Below, one piece after another: positions 37,023 through 49,200 of a stretch of 64,000 nt of DNA. Each line of letters starts with the position of its first letter. Within the stretch, counting starts at the first letter, position 1. The DNA is taken from the NCBI RefSeq assembly GCF_030704535.1, contig NC_081818.1, positions 2,617,001 to 2,681,000 of the forward strand. Reading direction: 5' to 3'. The position numbers were made by a program, and so were the translations under genes. This DNA comes from Vitis vinifera (Eukaryota > Streptophyta > Magnoliopsida > Vitales > Vitaceae). The notes below the pieces were generated by a model that worked only from the letters and a program-made list of their open reading frames with translations, ran no database searches and had not been told where the DNA came from.

Positions 37023-37803
37023 TCAGAACCGTGACTGAAGGTACTTAACCACGCTCTTGTCCAACTGGAAGGCCCTTGTGAGAACATCAGGATTGATGGG
37101 TGGATCTGATCCAAATACTGCATTGGCTATGGTGATAACACCTGGATTTTGGCTGCTCAGAGCAGCAATGGCTACTGCATTAGTCTTCCCAATATTGAAT
37201 TGGAAGTGAATGAGACCAATAGGAAACACAAAAACATCCCCCTTGTTGAGGACTTTGCTAATGAGGCGGTTTTCGGTGTTGGATGTGACAAACCCAACGT
37301 AGAGGGTTCCCTCCAAGACAGTTAGGATCTCGGTGGCACGAGGGTGAGTATGAGGAGGGTTTTGGCCATATGGTTCATAGTCAATACGAACCATGGATAT
37401 GCCAAGAGTGTTGAGTCCCTTTATTTGTTCAACATTTACGGTAGTGACATTTGAGGCTACTGCATTTGATGTGTTCCCTGGCTTATCCAGGCCTGAAAAG
37501 AAGAAATCCTCGGCGACGGTCAGCTTTGGGTCCTTGCAGAACTTTCCATTCACAAATACTGCATAAAAAGGGGAAAAAGAAGACAGGTCGTTAGTATCAA
37601 ACCATATTTCATCATATTAATAAAAAGAGTAGTACTGAAAATAGCTGTAAGATCAATGAGTTACTAAAGAAAATACCAGCATCCTTGGGCTCATCAATGG
37701 CAACACAGGTGTCCTGCAGTGGGCTTGGATCAGAGGCAGAGGCAAGAGAGGAAACCAATGCCACGAGGGCAACAGTTACCAGGAAACTAACACCCTTCTT
37801 CAT
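37023..37803 (-). CDS. GLP: Germin-like protein GLP6, two exons, intact (alpha type)
   Basis: Exon 1 37677-37803, exon 2 37023-37558, 220 residues, TGA stop. It has the most consensus-like protein of the array: [47 protein letters not shown]. Signal peptide, Cys33/Cys50, His112/His114/Glu119/His160, KGD and two sequons all present. TATA box at 37892-37898. Its upstream block (relic, TC repeat, MITE) is a paralogue of the GLP1 upstream block. Likely functional secreted Mn-cupin. Confidence 0.95.
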
Positions 37804-38516
37804 TGTTAGAGTAGTATCTCCAACAATCACAAATCTTTGTGTTGAGAGCTAGAGGTGAGGGGTGAGAAATTTTGCATGGGAAACATGTCAATTTATAGAC
37901 GAGAGTCCTTGAATTAGTCTTTTGTTTTACTAGTATATGACATGCATAAACTAACCAAGTCTTCAATGAATAGTTCTTTTTTAAAAAGAACTTTCAATGA
38001 TGAATGGTTCTTCAACAACTACTCCCAAGTGTTTTTCTTTCTCGGTTACTTATCTAGAAGATTGTGTGCAAAAACTAAACTCCAGTTGTGTTAGACATCT
38101 TCAACTTAGTATCAATCTGCATGTAGAGGAAGTGTTTTACAAAATGAAGTGAAAGTAGTCAGGTTGCATTAACTAGTAGCATATAACACAGCAGAGCTTT
38201 CTGTTTTCCCAGTACGCAAACATTGAAAACCCTTAAAAGTGGTTTATGGACGAGCAAATAGGAGATTGTAGAGTAGGTGCAGGCTTAGACCAGGCAATAA
38301 CTCCGGTTCTTCTTTATCTTTCTTTTCGAAATCTTATTGTTAAAGTGAAGATCCTTGAATTCATCTGCAACTGCCAAATGAATTCAGTAAACCAACCATG
38401 GAGTCCCTTGCACTTTGAGAGAATGTTATTAATAAAACCATCCACCTGAGACTTCTAACAACATCCATTCTTAATCTTGGGTGATGCCTAAATTAGTCCT
38501 TAAAATACACATTACG

Positions 38517-38564
38517 AAAGCTTTGGGTCCTTGCCGAACTTTTCATAATTCACAAATACTGCAT
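38517..38564 (-). pseudogene. GLP exon-2 relic upstream of GLP6
   Basis: Same relic as 5543-5588: a TGCAG acceptor then V-F-V-N-Y-E-K-F-G-K-D-P-K-L codons, after which homology ends. Duplicated together with the block. Confidence 0.7.
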
Positions 38565-38711
38565 GAAAAGAAATGTTTATTAACAGATCCAATTGTGTGG
38601 CGTGTCAGTGTTTATTTCCAAGTCTATCTTTTGCTTAGAGTATGCACATAGAGTTTGCCAAAGTCACAATGGTTTGCCTTTTTCTTTTCCAAAAACATGG
38701 AACTGATCACT

Positions 38712-38737
38712 TCTCTCTCTCTCTCTCTCTCTCTCTC
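38712..38737. repeat. (TC)13 microsatellite
   Basis: Paralogue of the (TC)19 run at 5737-5774, six units shorter. Confidence 0.9.
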
Positions 38738-39599
38738 GTATATATATATGCACTTGAATTAGAATGTATGCATTGCCCTGGTCAGTTTTCAAAGCATAGA
38801 CACTATCACCTCTCTCCCTTTCTGCATTGCCATAGATTGTCAAGGCATAAATGCATAGAAAATTATGCACCAATAGAAAACCTCTAGAGGTTTTCCCGTT
38901 CTTGGAGTCGCCTTCTTTCTTCAATTGCCAAAGTCAAATTCTAGGTGCTCTCATTTTTATTTTTCAATTTTGTAATTATGATGGAACTGATCTAGAAGAT
39001 TTCCAGCCGGCTTCTCTAATCTGAAATTAATTGCAGTTCATTTTCTTTTATATATATATGTAGTGCTAGGCCTGTTTGATTTCGTATAAATAATCCATGC
39101 GTTTCAAAATAACCATGTCATTTTCATAAGCTTATGTTTTGATTGATCTAGGACTATGTTAGACAATATATCTAAGAAAATAAAATTACATCATCAAGGA
39201 AATAAAAAACCTATAACCCATGTCAATCTACTATATTTTGATATTATTAATTTGGATTATTTATTTTATTTTCACTAGCAAGTTAAAATTCGAGTCAAAA
39301 TAATAAATTTTTTTTAATTATAAACTCTTCTTCTTAAATCATCGGAGTACATTAAAAAACTCTTATTATTAAGAATCTTTGACTTTAAAGTAATACGAAG
39401 GATAAATGTCCTCGACTAGTTTATGTTTTATGTGTTCACGAGTTCATATATTGACTTTCCAAGTCTTCAATGGATTGCATTTTTCTAATTTAAAGGTTGA
39501 ACCATTCTTTAACAACTACACCCATTTCTCATCCTTTTTTCCACAACTCATAATGCTCTAGAGACTTTAGAGTATTGGATTCTATATAATCTTGGGTTT

Positions 39600-40022
39600 T
39601 AGTAAACCAACTTAATAACTTAAAGTAATTTAATAACTCAATTTAAGTCATTAGATAAATTAAATATGTTTGATAAAATAGTTTATTGGTATGACTTAAA
39701 GTAAAAAATAAGTAATAAGTAAAAAATAATTAATTTAATCTTAAATCTACAACTTCATTTTACCTTTTTACCCTTAATGCCCAATTCTTTCACAATCTTC
39801 TTTACTATTACATGACCTCCACTGTTACTCGACCTCTTTTACCTTACTTATAATTTATAAAGATAAAATGTCAATTTGATGATTTAAAATAAGTTTTAAG
39901 TTAATTTTATCAAAACAACCTTAATACTTAAAAAGTAATAATTAAGTAATAAATTTTAAGTTAACAATTTAAAATCAACATAAGTCGTTAAGTAATAAAT
40001 ACTAAATTTTACCAAACACCCC
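39600..40022. mobile_element. MITE-like element, paralogue of 6476-6880
   Basis: Same ends and flanks as the copy upstream of GLP1. It differs by small indels, including an extra AAGTAATAAGT-type segment near 39708. It was carried by the block duplication and is not an independent insertion. Confidence 0.45.
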
Positions 40023-40452
40023 TTCAACCAATGGACAAGTCATCTATATTTAGTCTTGATTATTTCATATTAGAGTTTTGACCGCAAATATCGTGAAGGA
40101 CTTGCCTCAACATTCATTTCGTATAACAGACAGTAGTTTTTTACAACTAGTTAAGTATGGCTTCTTAATCAAGCAACTGAGATTTGTTATTCAGCTTCTT
40201 TTATAAGTGAAATCTCAAAGATTTGAATGAGACTCTTTAAGACAAACATAAGCTAATCCCGGATGCAGTATTGAGATAAGAGGCACAGATAAAGATGCAT
40301 AACAGACGAACTGCTTTATCTTAATATCATGACCAAAGTCTACACCAAAATAGTTACAAAATAAACCCTCTTAATTATTATACTTGAAAACAAGCAAACC
40401 AATGGTTCGTATATAGCTTCTTTATGTATATAGTTTCTTAGCTGTTGTCCCA

Positions 40453-41227
40453 TCAGAACCGTGACTGGAGGTAGTTAACCACGTTCTTGTCCAACTGGAA
40501 GGCCCTTGTGAGAAAATCAGGATTGATGGATGGATCTGATCCAAATACTGCATTGGCTATGGTGATTACACCTGGATTTTGGCTGCTCAGGCCAGCAATG
40601 GCTACTGCATTAGTGTGCCCAATGTTGAACTGGAAGTGAATGAGACCCATGGGGAACACGAAAACATCCCCCTTGTTGAGGACTTTGCTAATGAGGCGGT
40701 TTTCGGTGTTGGATGTGACAAAGCCAACGTAGAGGGTTCCCTCCAAGACAGTTAGGATCTCGGTGGCACGAGGGTGAGTGTGAGGAGGGTTTTGGCCATA
40801 TGGTTCATAGTCAATACGAACCATGGATATGCCAAGAGTGTTGAGTCCCTTTATTTGTTCAACATTTACGGTAGTGACATTTGAGGCTACTGCATTTGAT
40901 GTGTTCCCTGGCTTATCCAGGCCTGAAAAGAAGAAATCCTCGGCGACGGTCAGCTTTGGGTCCTTGCAGAACTTTCCATTCACAAATACTGCATAAAAAG
41001 GGGAAAAAGAAGACAGGTCATTAGTATCAAACCATATTCATCATATCAATAAAAATAGTACTGAAAATAGCTATAAGATCATTGGTTACTAAAGAAATAC
41101 CAGCATCCTTGGGCTCATCAATGGCAACACAAGTGTCCTGCAGTGGGCTAGGATCAGAGGCAGAGGCAAGAGAGGAAACCAATGCCATGAGGACAACAGT
41201 TACCAGGAAACTAACACCCTTCTTCAT
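40453..41227 (-). CDS. GLP: Germin-like protein GLP7, two exons, intact (alpha type, mosaic)
   Basis: Exon 1 41101-41227, exon 2 40453-40988, 220 residues, TGA stop. Signal peptide variant [11 protein letters not shown]. The 5-prime half of exon 2 is GLP6-like ([15 protein letters not shown]). The 3-prime half is shared with the broken GLP2: [12 protein letters not shown] in box 2 (Met for Ile beside the metal-binding loop), [24 protein letters not shown]. All four metal ligands are kept. Phe for Val in NPDFLTR is private to this copy. TATA box at 41308-41314. Its upstream region was rearranged by a Copia remnant 190 bp from the ATG, so regulation may differ from GLP6. Confidence 0.94.
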
Positions 41228-41421
41228 TGTTAGAGTACTATCTCCAACAATCACAAATCTTTGTGTTGGGGTAAGGGGTGAGAAATTTTGCATGGGAAAC
41301 ATCTCAATTTATAGACGAGTCCTTGAATTAGTCCTTTGTTTTACCAGTATATGCCATGCATAAACTCACCAAGTCTTCAATGAACAGTTCTTTTCACTTT
41401 CAATGATGAATGGTTCTTCAA

Positions 41422-41880
41422 ATAAACAAAGGAACTAAAAAGTACAAAGCTTATATCAGTGCTTATATATCTCCGACCATTCACACTCAAGATCATTTTT
41501 TCCACAGCGTTGTAACATTCCTCCCCCAACATGGAGCTCTTGCGACTCAAACCTATGACCTAGCTCTAATACCATTTGTTGGGATAAAAGACTTAATTAT
41601 CTCATCAGAAAACCAATTAGTTGTCAGTCATAAGGTTAAGCTATCATCTTTATACGGTTCGATGTCCCGCATACTTGCACTCATCTTGAGGCTTAATCAT
41701 TCTAAGGTACATAGCAGAGATACATGGTTGATCCTCCCACACAACACATCCGTCTCGTAGCCTTGACTCATTCCAAGGATCATACCGGTGCTTAACCAAT
41801 ACTTCTGATCTTACACACTCATCCCAAGGTCATTTTTCCCAAATTGTATTTAGCATTGTTGCATACCTAACATTATAAAA
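41422..41880 (-). mobile_element. Copia-type LTR retrotransposon remnant
   Basis: GCTCTAATACCA at 41563-41574 is the complement of a primer-binding site for initiator Met tRNA (TGGTATTAGAGC). Two bases on, TGTTGGGAT begins an LTR running to about 41880. The element is therefore in minus orientation with a piece of internal DNA on the left. It replaces the part of the GLP upstream region that is intact at 38010-38260. Heavily truncated fossil. Confidence 0.55.
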
Positions 41881-42101
41881 GATTGTAGAGCAGGTGCAGG
41901 CATAGACTAGACAATTACTTTTTCTTATTTATTGTTATGGTGAAGACCCTTGAATTCATCTGTAACTGCTAAATGAACCATGGAGTGCCTTGCTCTTGAG
42001 AGAATGTTACGAGAAAACCATCCATGCATATAGACTTCCAAGTTCTAACAACATTGATTTTTAAGCTTGGGTGATACCTAATTTAGGCCCTAAAACACAC
42101 A

Positions 42102-42139
42102 GAAAGCTTTGGGTCCTTGCACAACTTTCCATTCACAAA
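42102..42139 (-). pseudogene. GLP exon-2 relic upstream of GLP7
   Basis: Minus-strand codons F-V-N-G-K-L-C-K-D-P-K-L without the intron acceptor. Less decayed than the relics upstream of GLP1 and GLP6 (the Cys is kept), but only about 38 bp remain. Confidence 0.6.
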
Positions 42140-42436
42140 GGCCTGAAAATTAAAACTCACTTTCAGTGAAGTACTTACAACTTCAACATCCATTTCTTAT
42201 TCTTCAGCATGCAGTTATGTGAGATTTGAAAAACTTGCGTATCTAAAAGATTAAGAATGCATTTGACAATATTTCTTTGTAAAGTGCTTTAAGTAGAAGT
42301 GTTTTTAGAAAATTATTTTATTTACGTTTGATTTTAAAAAAAAAAAATTAAACTAGAAGTGTTTTCCAAAATTATTATCAAACAAATTATTGGATTAGAC
42401 GTTGCTTTATGTATATACTAAGCATGCAAGCTTTGG

Positions 42437-42598
42437 AAGTCTTCAATGGATTATATATATGTATGGCAACATCCTAAAACATACAATTTCTAATAAAAAG
42501 AAGTCATATAAAACAATTCTTGAAGTGTTACAACTCAAAAAGACTTTCGATTTCGATTGTTCTTAAATCGGAATATTATGGAAGTCTTCAATGGATTG

Positions 42599-42657
<59 letters not shown>

Positions 42658-42855
42658 ATGGCAACATCCTAAAACATACAATATCTAATAAAAAGAAGTC
42701 ACGAAAACTATTCTTGAAGTGTTTCAACTCAAAAAGACTTTCATACAATATCTAACAGAAAGAAGTCATGGAAACAATTCTTGAAGTGTTACAACTCAAA
42801 AAGACTTTGAAATTGAAAATTTCGATTTCAAGTGTTCTCAAATCGGAATATTATA
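42437..42855. repeat. Three imperfect tandem copies of a ~120-160-bp unit
   Basis: Unit marked by GGCAACATCCTAAAACATAC, AAAAAGAAGTCA, CAATTCTTGAAGTGTTACAA and CTCAAAAAGACTTTC. Copies begin near 42437, 42583 and 42743 (the last lacks its first part). A compound microsatellite lies at the start of copy two. Confidence 0.75.
42601..42657. repeat. Compound (TA)16(TG)12 microsatellite
   Basis: TA run 42601-42632 passing into a TG run to about 42657. The matching place in the first tandem unit (near 42450) has only a few TA units. Confidence 0.9.
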
Positions 42856-43300
42856 TTTGAGCTATTAACTTCCCCTTTTGTGTTCCATCTTGAAATCAAT
42901 TCTACTCTCTAAATCGAAATGAAATTGAAATTTTCGATTTCAAGCATTGATTTTGCATTCTCAAATCAAAATATCTTTGCATGCTTTCCTTCAAATCATG
43001 ATTATTATTTCACCTTCACTCAAATCAAAATTAATTCTAATTTGAGTTTCTGTCTTCTCGGCTTCCACCTTATTTAAAATTTGATTTCTGAACTTCTCAA
43101 ATGAAATTGCCTTTGGATTTTGATTTCCTAATCATTTGAGTCCTCCATTAGTTGCGTTAAGCCTCCACTTTTGTGCTTGACTTTTGCCTCCATCATTCTT
43201 TGGTCATCTTGATCCCTAGGAATTCACTTATATTGAGCCTTTTTATTTTGCGATTAGGTCAAATATCCTCAAAGAATATTTGGCCTTCTATTGGTATTAG

Positions 43301-44010
43301 GGGGTGCAACTTGAGTTAGTTGGGCTTACCTAACCCAAACCCAACTTGATATTTAGGGTTAGTTTAGGCAATCATTTTTAATACTTGAATTGTATTTGGA
43401 TTAGGTTTTTTCAACCCTGATTCAACTTGGTTGGGCTTGAGCTAAGATTCACATAAGCCAAACCTAATTTAGTATTTTTATAATATTTATAATATATATT
43501 ATCATTTATAATAATATTCATTTAAAAAAAATTAAGAAAAATAATAAATTATATTATATCATACCATTTTTTTTATAAAGATATAAAAATTTATCTTTTA
43601 TTTTTTGTCGTTGTATTGGAATTTTGTCTTATTTATTATTTAAATTTTTATTTAAATCTACAGAAAAAAAAAAGCTTTTAAAAAAACATTATGCATGAAT
43701 TTTGAATTATGCAACCCAATCAACTCAAATTTTTAAGAAAAATAATAAATTATATTATATCATATATTTTTTTATTTTTTAGAAAGATATATAAATTATT
43801 TTTTACTTTTTGTTACTATATTGGAATTTTGTCTTATTTATTATTTAAATATATAGAAAAAAGCTTTTTATAAAACATTATGCATGGATTTTGAATTATG
43901 CAACCCAATCAACTCAATCAACTCAAATTTAACTCGATTAACCTAAACTCAACCCAAACTTAGAGAAATGAGGTTAAGTTGGGCTTGGGTTGAACACCTC
44001 AAATCAGAGG
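43301..44010. mobile_element. MITE- or hAT-like element with GGGTGCAAC/GTTGAACACC ends
   Basis: Left end GGGGGTGCAACTTGAGTTAG and right end GGGCTTGGGTTGAACACCTC form an imperfect inverted pair. The interior has a ~200-bp direct duplication (about 43530-43690 and 43735-43890, both with AATAATAAATTATATTATAT). Noncoding. Superfamily uncertain. Confidence 0.4.
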
Positions 44011-44106
44011 TTGAGTTGGATTAACCTCGCATTGATTGCTTCTTAAGTTAGCTAGATTGAGCTTAGGTTAGTCATCAAGTATTAGGTTTCTAGGTGTAAA
44101 CCATGG

Positions 44107-44480
44107 TTTTAAAAACCGGACCGGACCGGCCGGTCTGACCGCCGACCAGTCATGCTTTCGGTCTGATCTTGTCAATTAACCCGGAAAGAGGTTGAACAGG
44201 AATCGAACCGGTTGAACCGGCGGTTCAACCAGCGAACTGGGCGGTTCAATTACCCTCCCTTCCCCCCCTCCAGCAACCTCTCTGGGAGCTGCCTGAAACC
44301 CCCCACCCCACTCTCTTGTAGCGCTGTGAAGCCCTCCCCCGGTGGCCCCCCTCCAGCAACCTCTCTCGGAGCCAGCCACTGTCATCAGCACGGAGCTGCC
44401 ACTGAAACACCCCCACCCCACCCTCTTGCAATGCTGTGAAGCCTTCCCCCAACGGCACCCGCAGTAAACCCCGATGTCTT
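44107..44480. repeat. GC-rich island: ACCGG-rich terminus plus a C-rich tandem pair
   Basis: It opens with AAAAACCGGACCGGACCGG and later GAACCGGTTGAACCGGCGGT, which resembles the end of a plant DNA transposon. From about 44265 a C-rich unit (CCTCCAGCAACCTCTCT ... GCTGTGAAGCC) occurs twice, the second copy with an insertion. Open frames on both strands follow from the base composition and are not considered genes. Confidence 0.4.
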
Positions 44481-44679
44481 TTGATGAGAAGCAAAAAATC
44501 GTGTTCATATTAGTCTATGTTTAATGTATATATAGGGAGCAGATAGGGACATGCCAAGTGTTCATATATAGAGACTCTCCAAATCTTCAATGGATTCATT
44601 TTTCTATTCAAAATTAAGTTGAATCATTCTTCAACTGCTACATCCATTTCTCATCTGTTTCTCTCAAGACTTTCCAAGT

Positions 44680-44685
<6 letters not shown>

Positions 44686-44722
<37 letters not shown>
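44686..44722. repeat. (CT)n microsatellite
   Basis: Uninterrupted CT run of about 18 units, about 670 bp downstream of GLP8. An AG run lies closer to the gene at 45178-45207. Confidence 0.9.
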
Positions 44723-44726
<4 letters not shown>

Positions 44727-45174
44727 TGTATTAGCCTTCTCACCAGTGACTCATGCTTCAGATGGACATGCCAGCTTAAATCCACGGGTAAAGCTCAGTA
44801 AACCTGTCAACAGGCCTTGTTCTGTTTGATTGTGTATCATACAACTGGTCAAATGTTCTTATCTCCCGCTTGTGATCATTTCTGAAGAAAGGATTCTCAG
44901 TCATTTTGAGTTTCTCTTTTGTATCATTTTCCCAGACTTAACACGAAATTATATCTTCCTTTTAATAGTCAGAACTTAACCATTGGTATATGCCAAAGAA
45001 AAAGGAAAAGAAAAGCCATTGAAAATAGTTTATGTTTGAGAACATGCCATGAAGTATTGCCTTTTAACTGATTTATTTTGTCCATATATCCCATGACCAA
45101 TAACGCAACGGAGATTTTGTATCATTTGTTTTTGACGATTTTATACACAAACATGGGCCAATCCTGGATACAGT

Positions 45175-45211
<37 letters not shown>

Positions 45212-45391
45212 CAACAAACTGCTTTATTAATATTAATTAAGCCTTAGCTCCACAGCAGAAGAGTTACAGAAAAACAGGAAAAAAAAAAAAGGCCCTCTTA
45301 TTATACTATGATAATTATAATGAGGGAACATTGCAAATAGTCACTTGAACAGAAGAAATCCTCTTCATGTATTTATTTTCTTAATTCTCAC

Positions 45392-46180
45392 TTAGTTGTT
45401 GTCCGACGAGAAGCGTGATTGAAGGTCGTCAACCACATTCTTATCCAACTGGAAGGCCCTTGTGAGAATATCAGTATTGATGGGTGGATTCGATCCAAAC
45501 ACTGCTTTTGCTATGGTGATTACACCTGGATTTTGGCTGTTCAGACCAGCAATGGCTACTGCATTAGTGTGCCCAACATTGAACTGGAAGTGAATGAGAC
45601 CAATAGGAAACACAAAGACATCCCCCTTGTTGAGGACTTTGCTAATGAGACGGTTTTCAGGGTTGGAAGTGACAAAGCCAACGTAGAGGGTTCCCTCCAA
45701 GACAGTTAGGATCTCACTAGCACGAGGATGAGTGTGAGGAGGGTTTTGGCCATATGGTTCATAGTCAATACGAACAATGGATATGCCAAGAGTGTTGAGT
45801 CCCTTTATTTTGTCAACATTTACGGTAGTGACATTTGACCGTACTTGATTTGATGTGTTTCCTGGCTTATCCAGGCCTGAAGAGAAGAAATCCTCGGCCA
45901 TGGTCAGCTTTGGGTCCTTGCAGAACTTTCCATTCACAAAAACTGCAAAAAAGAAATTAAAGAAAGGTCATTAGTATCAAAATATATTCATCATATCAAT
46001 GAAAAGAGTAGTACTGAAAATAGCTATACGATCATTGGTTACTAAAGAAATACCAGCATCACTGGGCTCATCAATGGCAACACAGGTGTCCTGCAGTGGG
46101 CCTGGATCAGAGGCAGAGGCAAGAGAGGAAACCAATGCTATGAGAGCAACAGTTACCAGGAAACTAACACCTTTCTTCAT
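45392..46180 (-). CDS. GLP: Germin-like protein GLP8, two exons, intact, diverged with extended C-terminus
   Basis: Exon 1 46054-46180, exon 2 45392-45942; the acceptor codon makes V43 as GTT. 225 residues. Most diverged copy: SDA at the exon 1 end, [58 protein letters not shown]. All four metal ligands, cysteines, KGD and glycosylation sequons kept. Where every other copy has a stop after ...QSRF, GLP8 has TCG and runs on as S-S-D-N-N before TAA. AATAAA at 45223-45228; TATA box at 46260-46266. Flanks are not part of the duplicated blocks, so it is an older or isolated member and may show the longer ancestral tail. Confidence 0.94.
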
Positions 46181-46266
46181 TGTTAGAGTACTGTCTCTAA
46201 CAATCACAATCTTTATCGAGAGGTGAGGGGTGAGAAATCTTGCATGAGATACATGTCAATTTATAG

Positions 46267-49200
46267 AGAGAAGTCCTTGAATTGGTCTTTGTTTACCAGT
46301 TTATGCCAAGCATAAACTCACCAGGTCTTTCGTTCATCTAGCAATACATACATATATATTCAATTTCGAGGACAAATGACTCTTTAACAACTGCTCCCAT
46401 TTGTTATATATGGTCTTTCATCTTTGCCCACAACAGTACATCTTAGTTTATGTGGGAGTGGTTAGTATACCAATCTTATCTAGAAGATTGTCTGCGGATG
46501 GATTAAGTTAGTTTCAATTAATAGTTGACCTTGCTCAACTTGATATATATCAATCAGCATAGTCCATGCATTAATTTCAACTTAGAACTGGTGTGTTCTA
46601 CAATGTTCTAGTTTGAAAACAGTGACAAAAAACTGATTAAAACCATTTCAGAATGAATTGAAAGTATTCAGAAATATGTTAGGCTCTTTCCTACTTGCAA
46701 TAGAATCTTGGCTTGGATCAGTGGCTTCACAATTTATACTAGAGCTGTAGAAACTAATTAATATATTGACAAGAATGGGGTTTCCACTTTCCATCAACAA
46801 CACAATAAAGCATATATGTTCGTACATTCCAATTATAGCTCTAGAAGTACAAAGTACAAAGCAATATTACTTGTGTCTAACTAGCCAATCCAGGGGTAGA
46901 GATATGTGCGTTAATACTGCAGGGTCAACCCAATAAAATTTATGATTTTGTTCGATCTCCATACAAGGTAGGTTGTTCCCTACTTTAGACTCACTCAAAA
47001 TGATGGAATCACATGGGCTCAACCCAAGTGGTTTTGTTAATTTTAATAAGATCCACCAATATAAACCAATCACATAGTTAGGTTGGCCCACTCTATATAA
47101 AATTAAGCAGTTAAGTAACTAGATTAAACAACATTTATTCAAATGTATTATCTAATGGTTTATAAGGTATGGAGTCACACTTGAGGGAAAGTGCTAGGTC
47201 GATATCTGCATTATTGACTTATTACTGGAGAACTTAAATTTTTAAAATCAAATTTTATTGAGATCTTAGAATTTACTTTTTAAATATATAAAAATGAGAC
47301 CTCCTTTAAATAATTTTTTTAATGACAAACTCATCTAGAGGTTTCAATTGAGCCAAATAAATGCTTGATGAATTGCTTCTATTCTATTATAACATAAAAT
47401 AATATAAAACGTGTACCACAAAATTGAAATATGATAAAAGAACTAATGCAACATTCCTTCACATGTAAGATGTTCCAACCTCTATTTATTTCTCATATAT
47501 AGCATATTTCTCAACTGGAGAATTATGTTTTAAAGTTAGATGGGTCTTATAATTGGTTCAAAATCCACATAACACTTATAATTGATGAAAAAGATATAAA
47601 AAATTAAGGGATAAAAAAAACCCTTATAAGCTATCACAAAAAGAATGAAGGACAAAGAAGTGGTGGCACGTGGAGGTGGTTGTGGCACTTGGGGGTGGTG
47701 GTGACATATGTAGTGTTAGATTGTAGTGTTGGAGTAGGTTGTGTATGGTGTGGTAGTGGAGGTGAGGGGAAGAAAATGGGATGGGAGAAATAGAGTGGGG
47801 AGGAGAAAGAGAGAGAGAGTACGAAAGAGGATGTGAGGGGTGGTCGACGACGCTTGATCATGGCCGGTGAGTGGTGATCACCGAAGATGTGGCTTCTAAC
47901 AATGTGATAGTGCTACGAGTATGGGTGTAGGGGAAAAGAAAAAATAAAATGGATGAAGTGAAGAAAGAGAGGGAAAATATTAATAGAGAAAAGTCTTCCA
48001 CAATTTTTAAACCTCAAAATTATCTTTAAAAATTTTGATGACACATATTCAAAAGTTTTTATGACATATGTTTCTATGACTTTCATATGTTTTCTATATA
48101 TTGCAAATATTCACATATTTAGTAGGATATTTATGAAAGTTGTTTTGAAAAATATTTCTAAATATATTTGATTTTCTTAAAATTGTAGGATTGAGTGTTT
48201 CCCTTGTTGAATTAAAATCCTAGATTGTCATATAGAAGACAAAAGTTAATCTTTTAGAATTTACAATATATTCAAATTAACTTAATTGTAAATTAATAAA
48301 AAATGTACATTCTTCATAATTATTGTAAATTATGACCAGTTAAAATTCGCCACATGGTATACATTTTTTAGCTATTAAAACAATGTCATGTGTTGTATGG
48401 GCTCCACATAAAGACAAGTTGACAATTAAATAAAGAAAATATATATTTTGAGAATTAAATTATAATTATTAGAATAAACAAAATTAATAAATTCCTTAAT
48501 TGACAAAAGTAATTATCAAGTCTTAGAAATAAATTAAAGATTATCGAATATAGTCTTTCAAAAACTCCTTAAATATTATTTTTAATTGAAGAATATAATC
48601 TCAAAAGTGTTATGACTAACCAAATATGGTCTTCCAAATCTTTTTGAATATTAGCATTAATTAACTTGATATTTTTAAAAGATTAGGAAACTATGTCACT
48701 ACACAATTAAGAGATAATTTCAAAAGATAATTTAGAAGGCAAAGGTTGGAGAAGATCTCTTGAAATCTATAAAAGCTTTAAAAGATTGAAATCTATAAAA
48801 GAACTTGTTAATTTGAAATCAAGTTTTTTAAGTTGTAAGTTATGCTAGAATTTATTTTAAGGCTCAAGTTAAATTAAAACTCGTCAACTTAAGACTTAAA
48901 CCACATTAAGTCGATATCTAAATTAAGATCTTATGACATTTGATCTTCAACAAACTCTTTATTCGAGCTCAAACTTCTTCAAGTTTTCAATTAACAACTT
49001 GGAAGGAATAATCAAAGGATTAAACAAAGATTATAACCACATAAAATTTTCAAGAGATAAATTTTGTGCATACATGCCAAAATACATGTTTGATTTGTAA
49101 AGAGATAGATCACTTTTTTTATGATATGAGAAAAACTTCACATTTAACGAGCTTACCATAAAGCTCCTCAAATGTGATAAAATTATCACAAGCCCAAATC

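Larger units (their letters stand above)
37899..40452. other. GLP6-GLP7 intergenic region
   Basis: Paralogue of 4943-7340; no gene. Includes the relic, microsatellite and MITE listed separately. The GLP7 3-prime flank has GATAAA at the usual polyadenylation site, as does GLP2. Confidence 0.5.

Noticed and set aside
44176-44508. Overlapping open frames on both strands in the GC-rich island
   Set aside because: Low-complexity, proline/glycine-rich translations due to base composition; no family match.
47634-47861. Open frame in the purine-rich stretch upstream of GLP8
   Set aside because: Low-complexity Ser/Pro/Phe-rich translation without recognisable domain or splice context.
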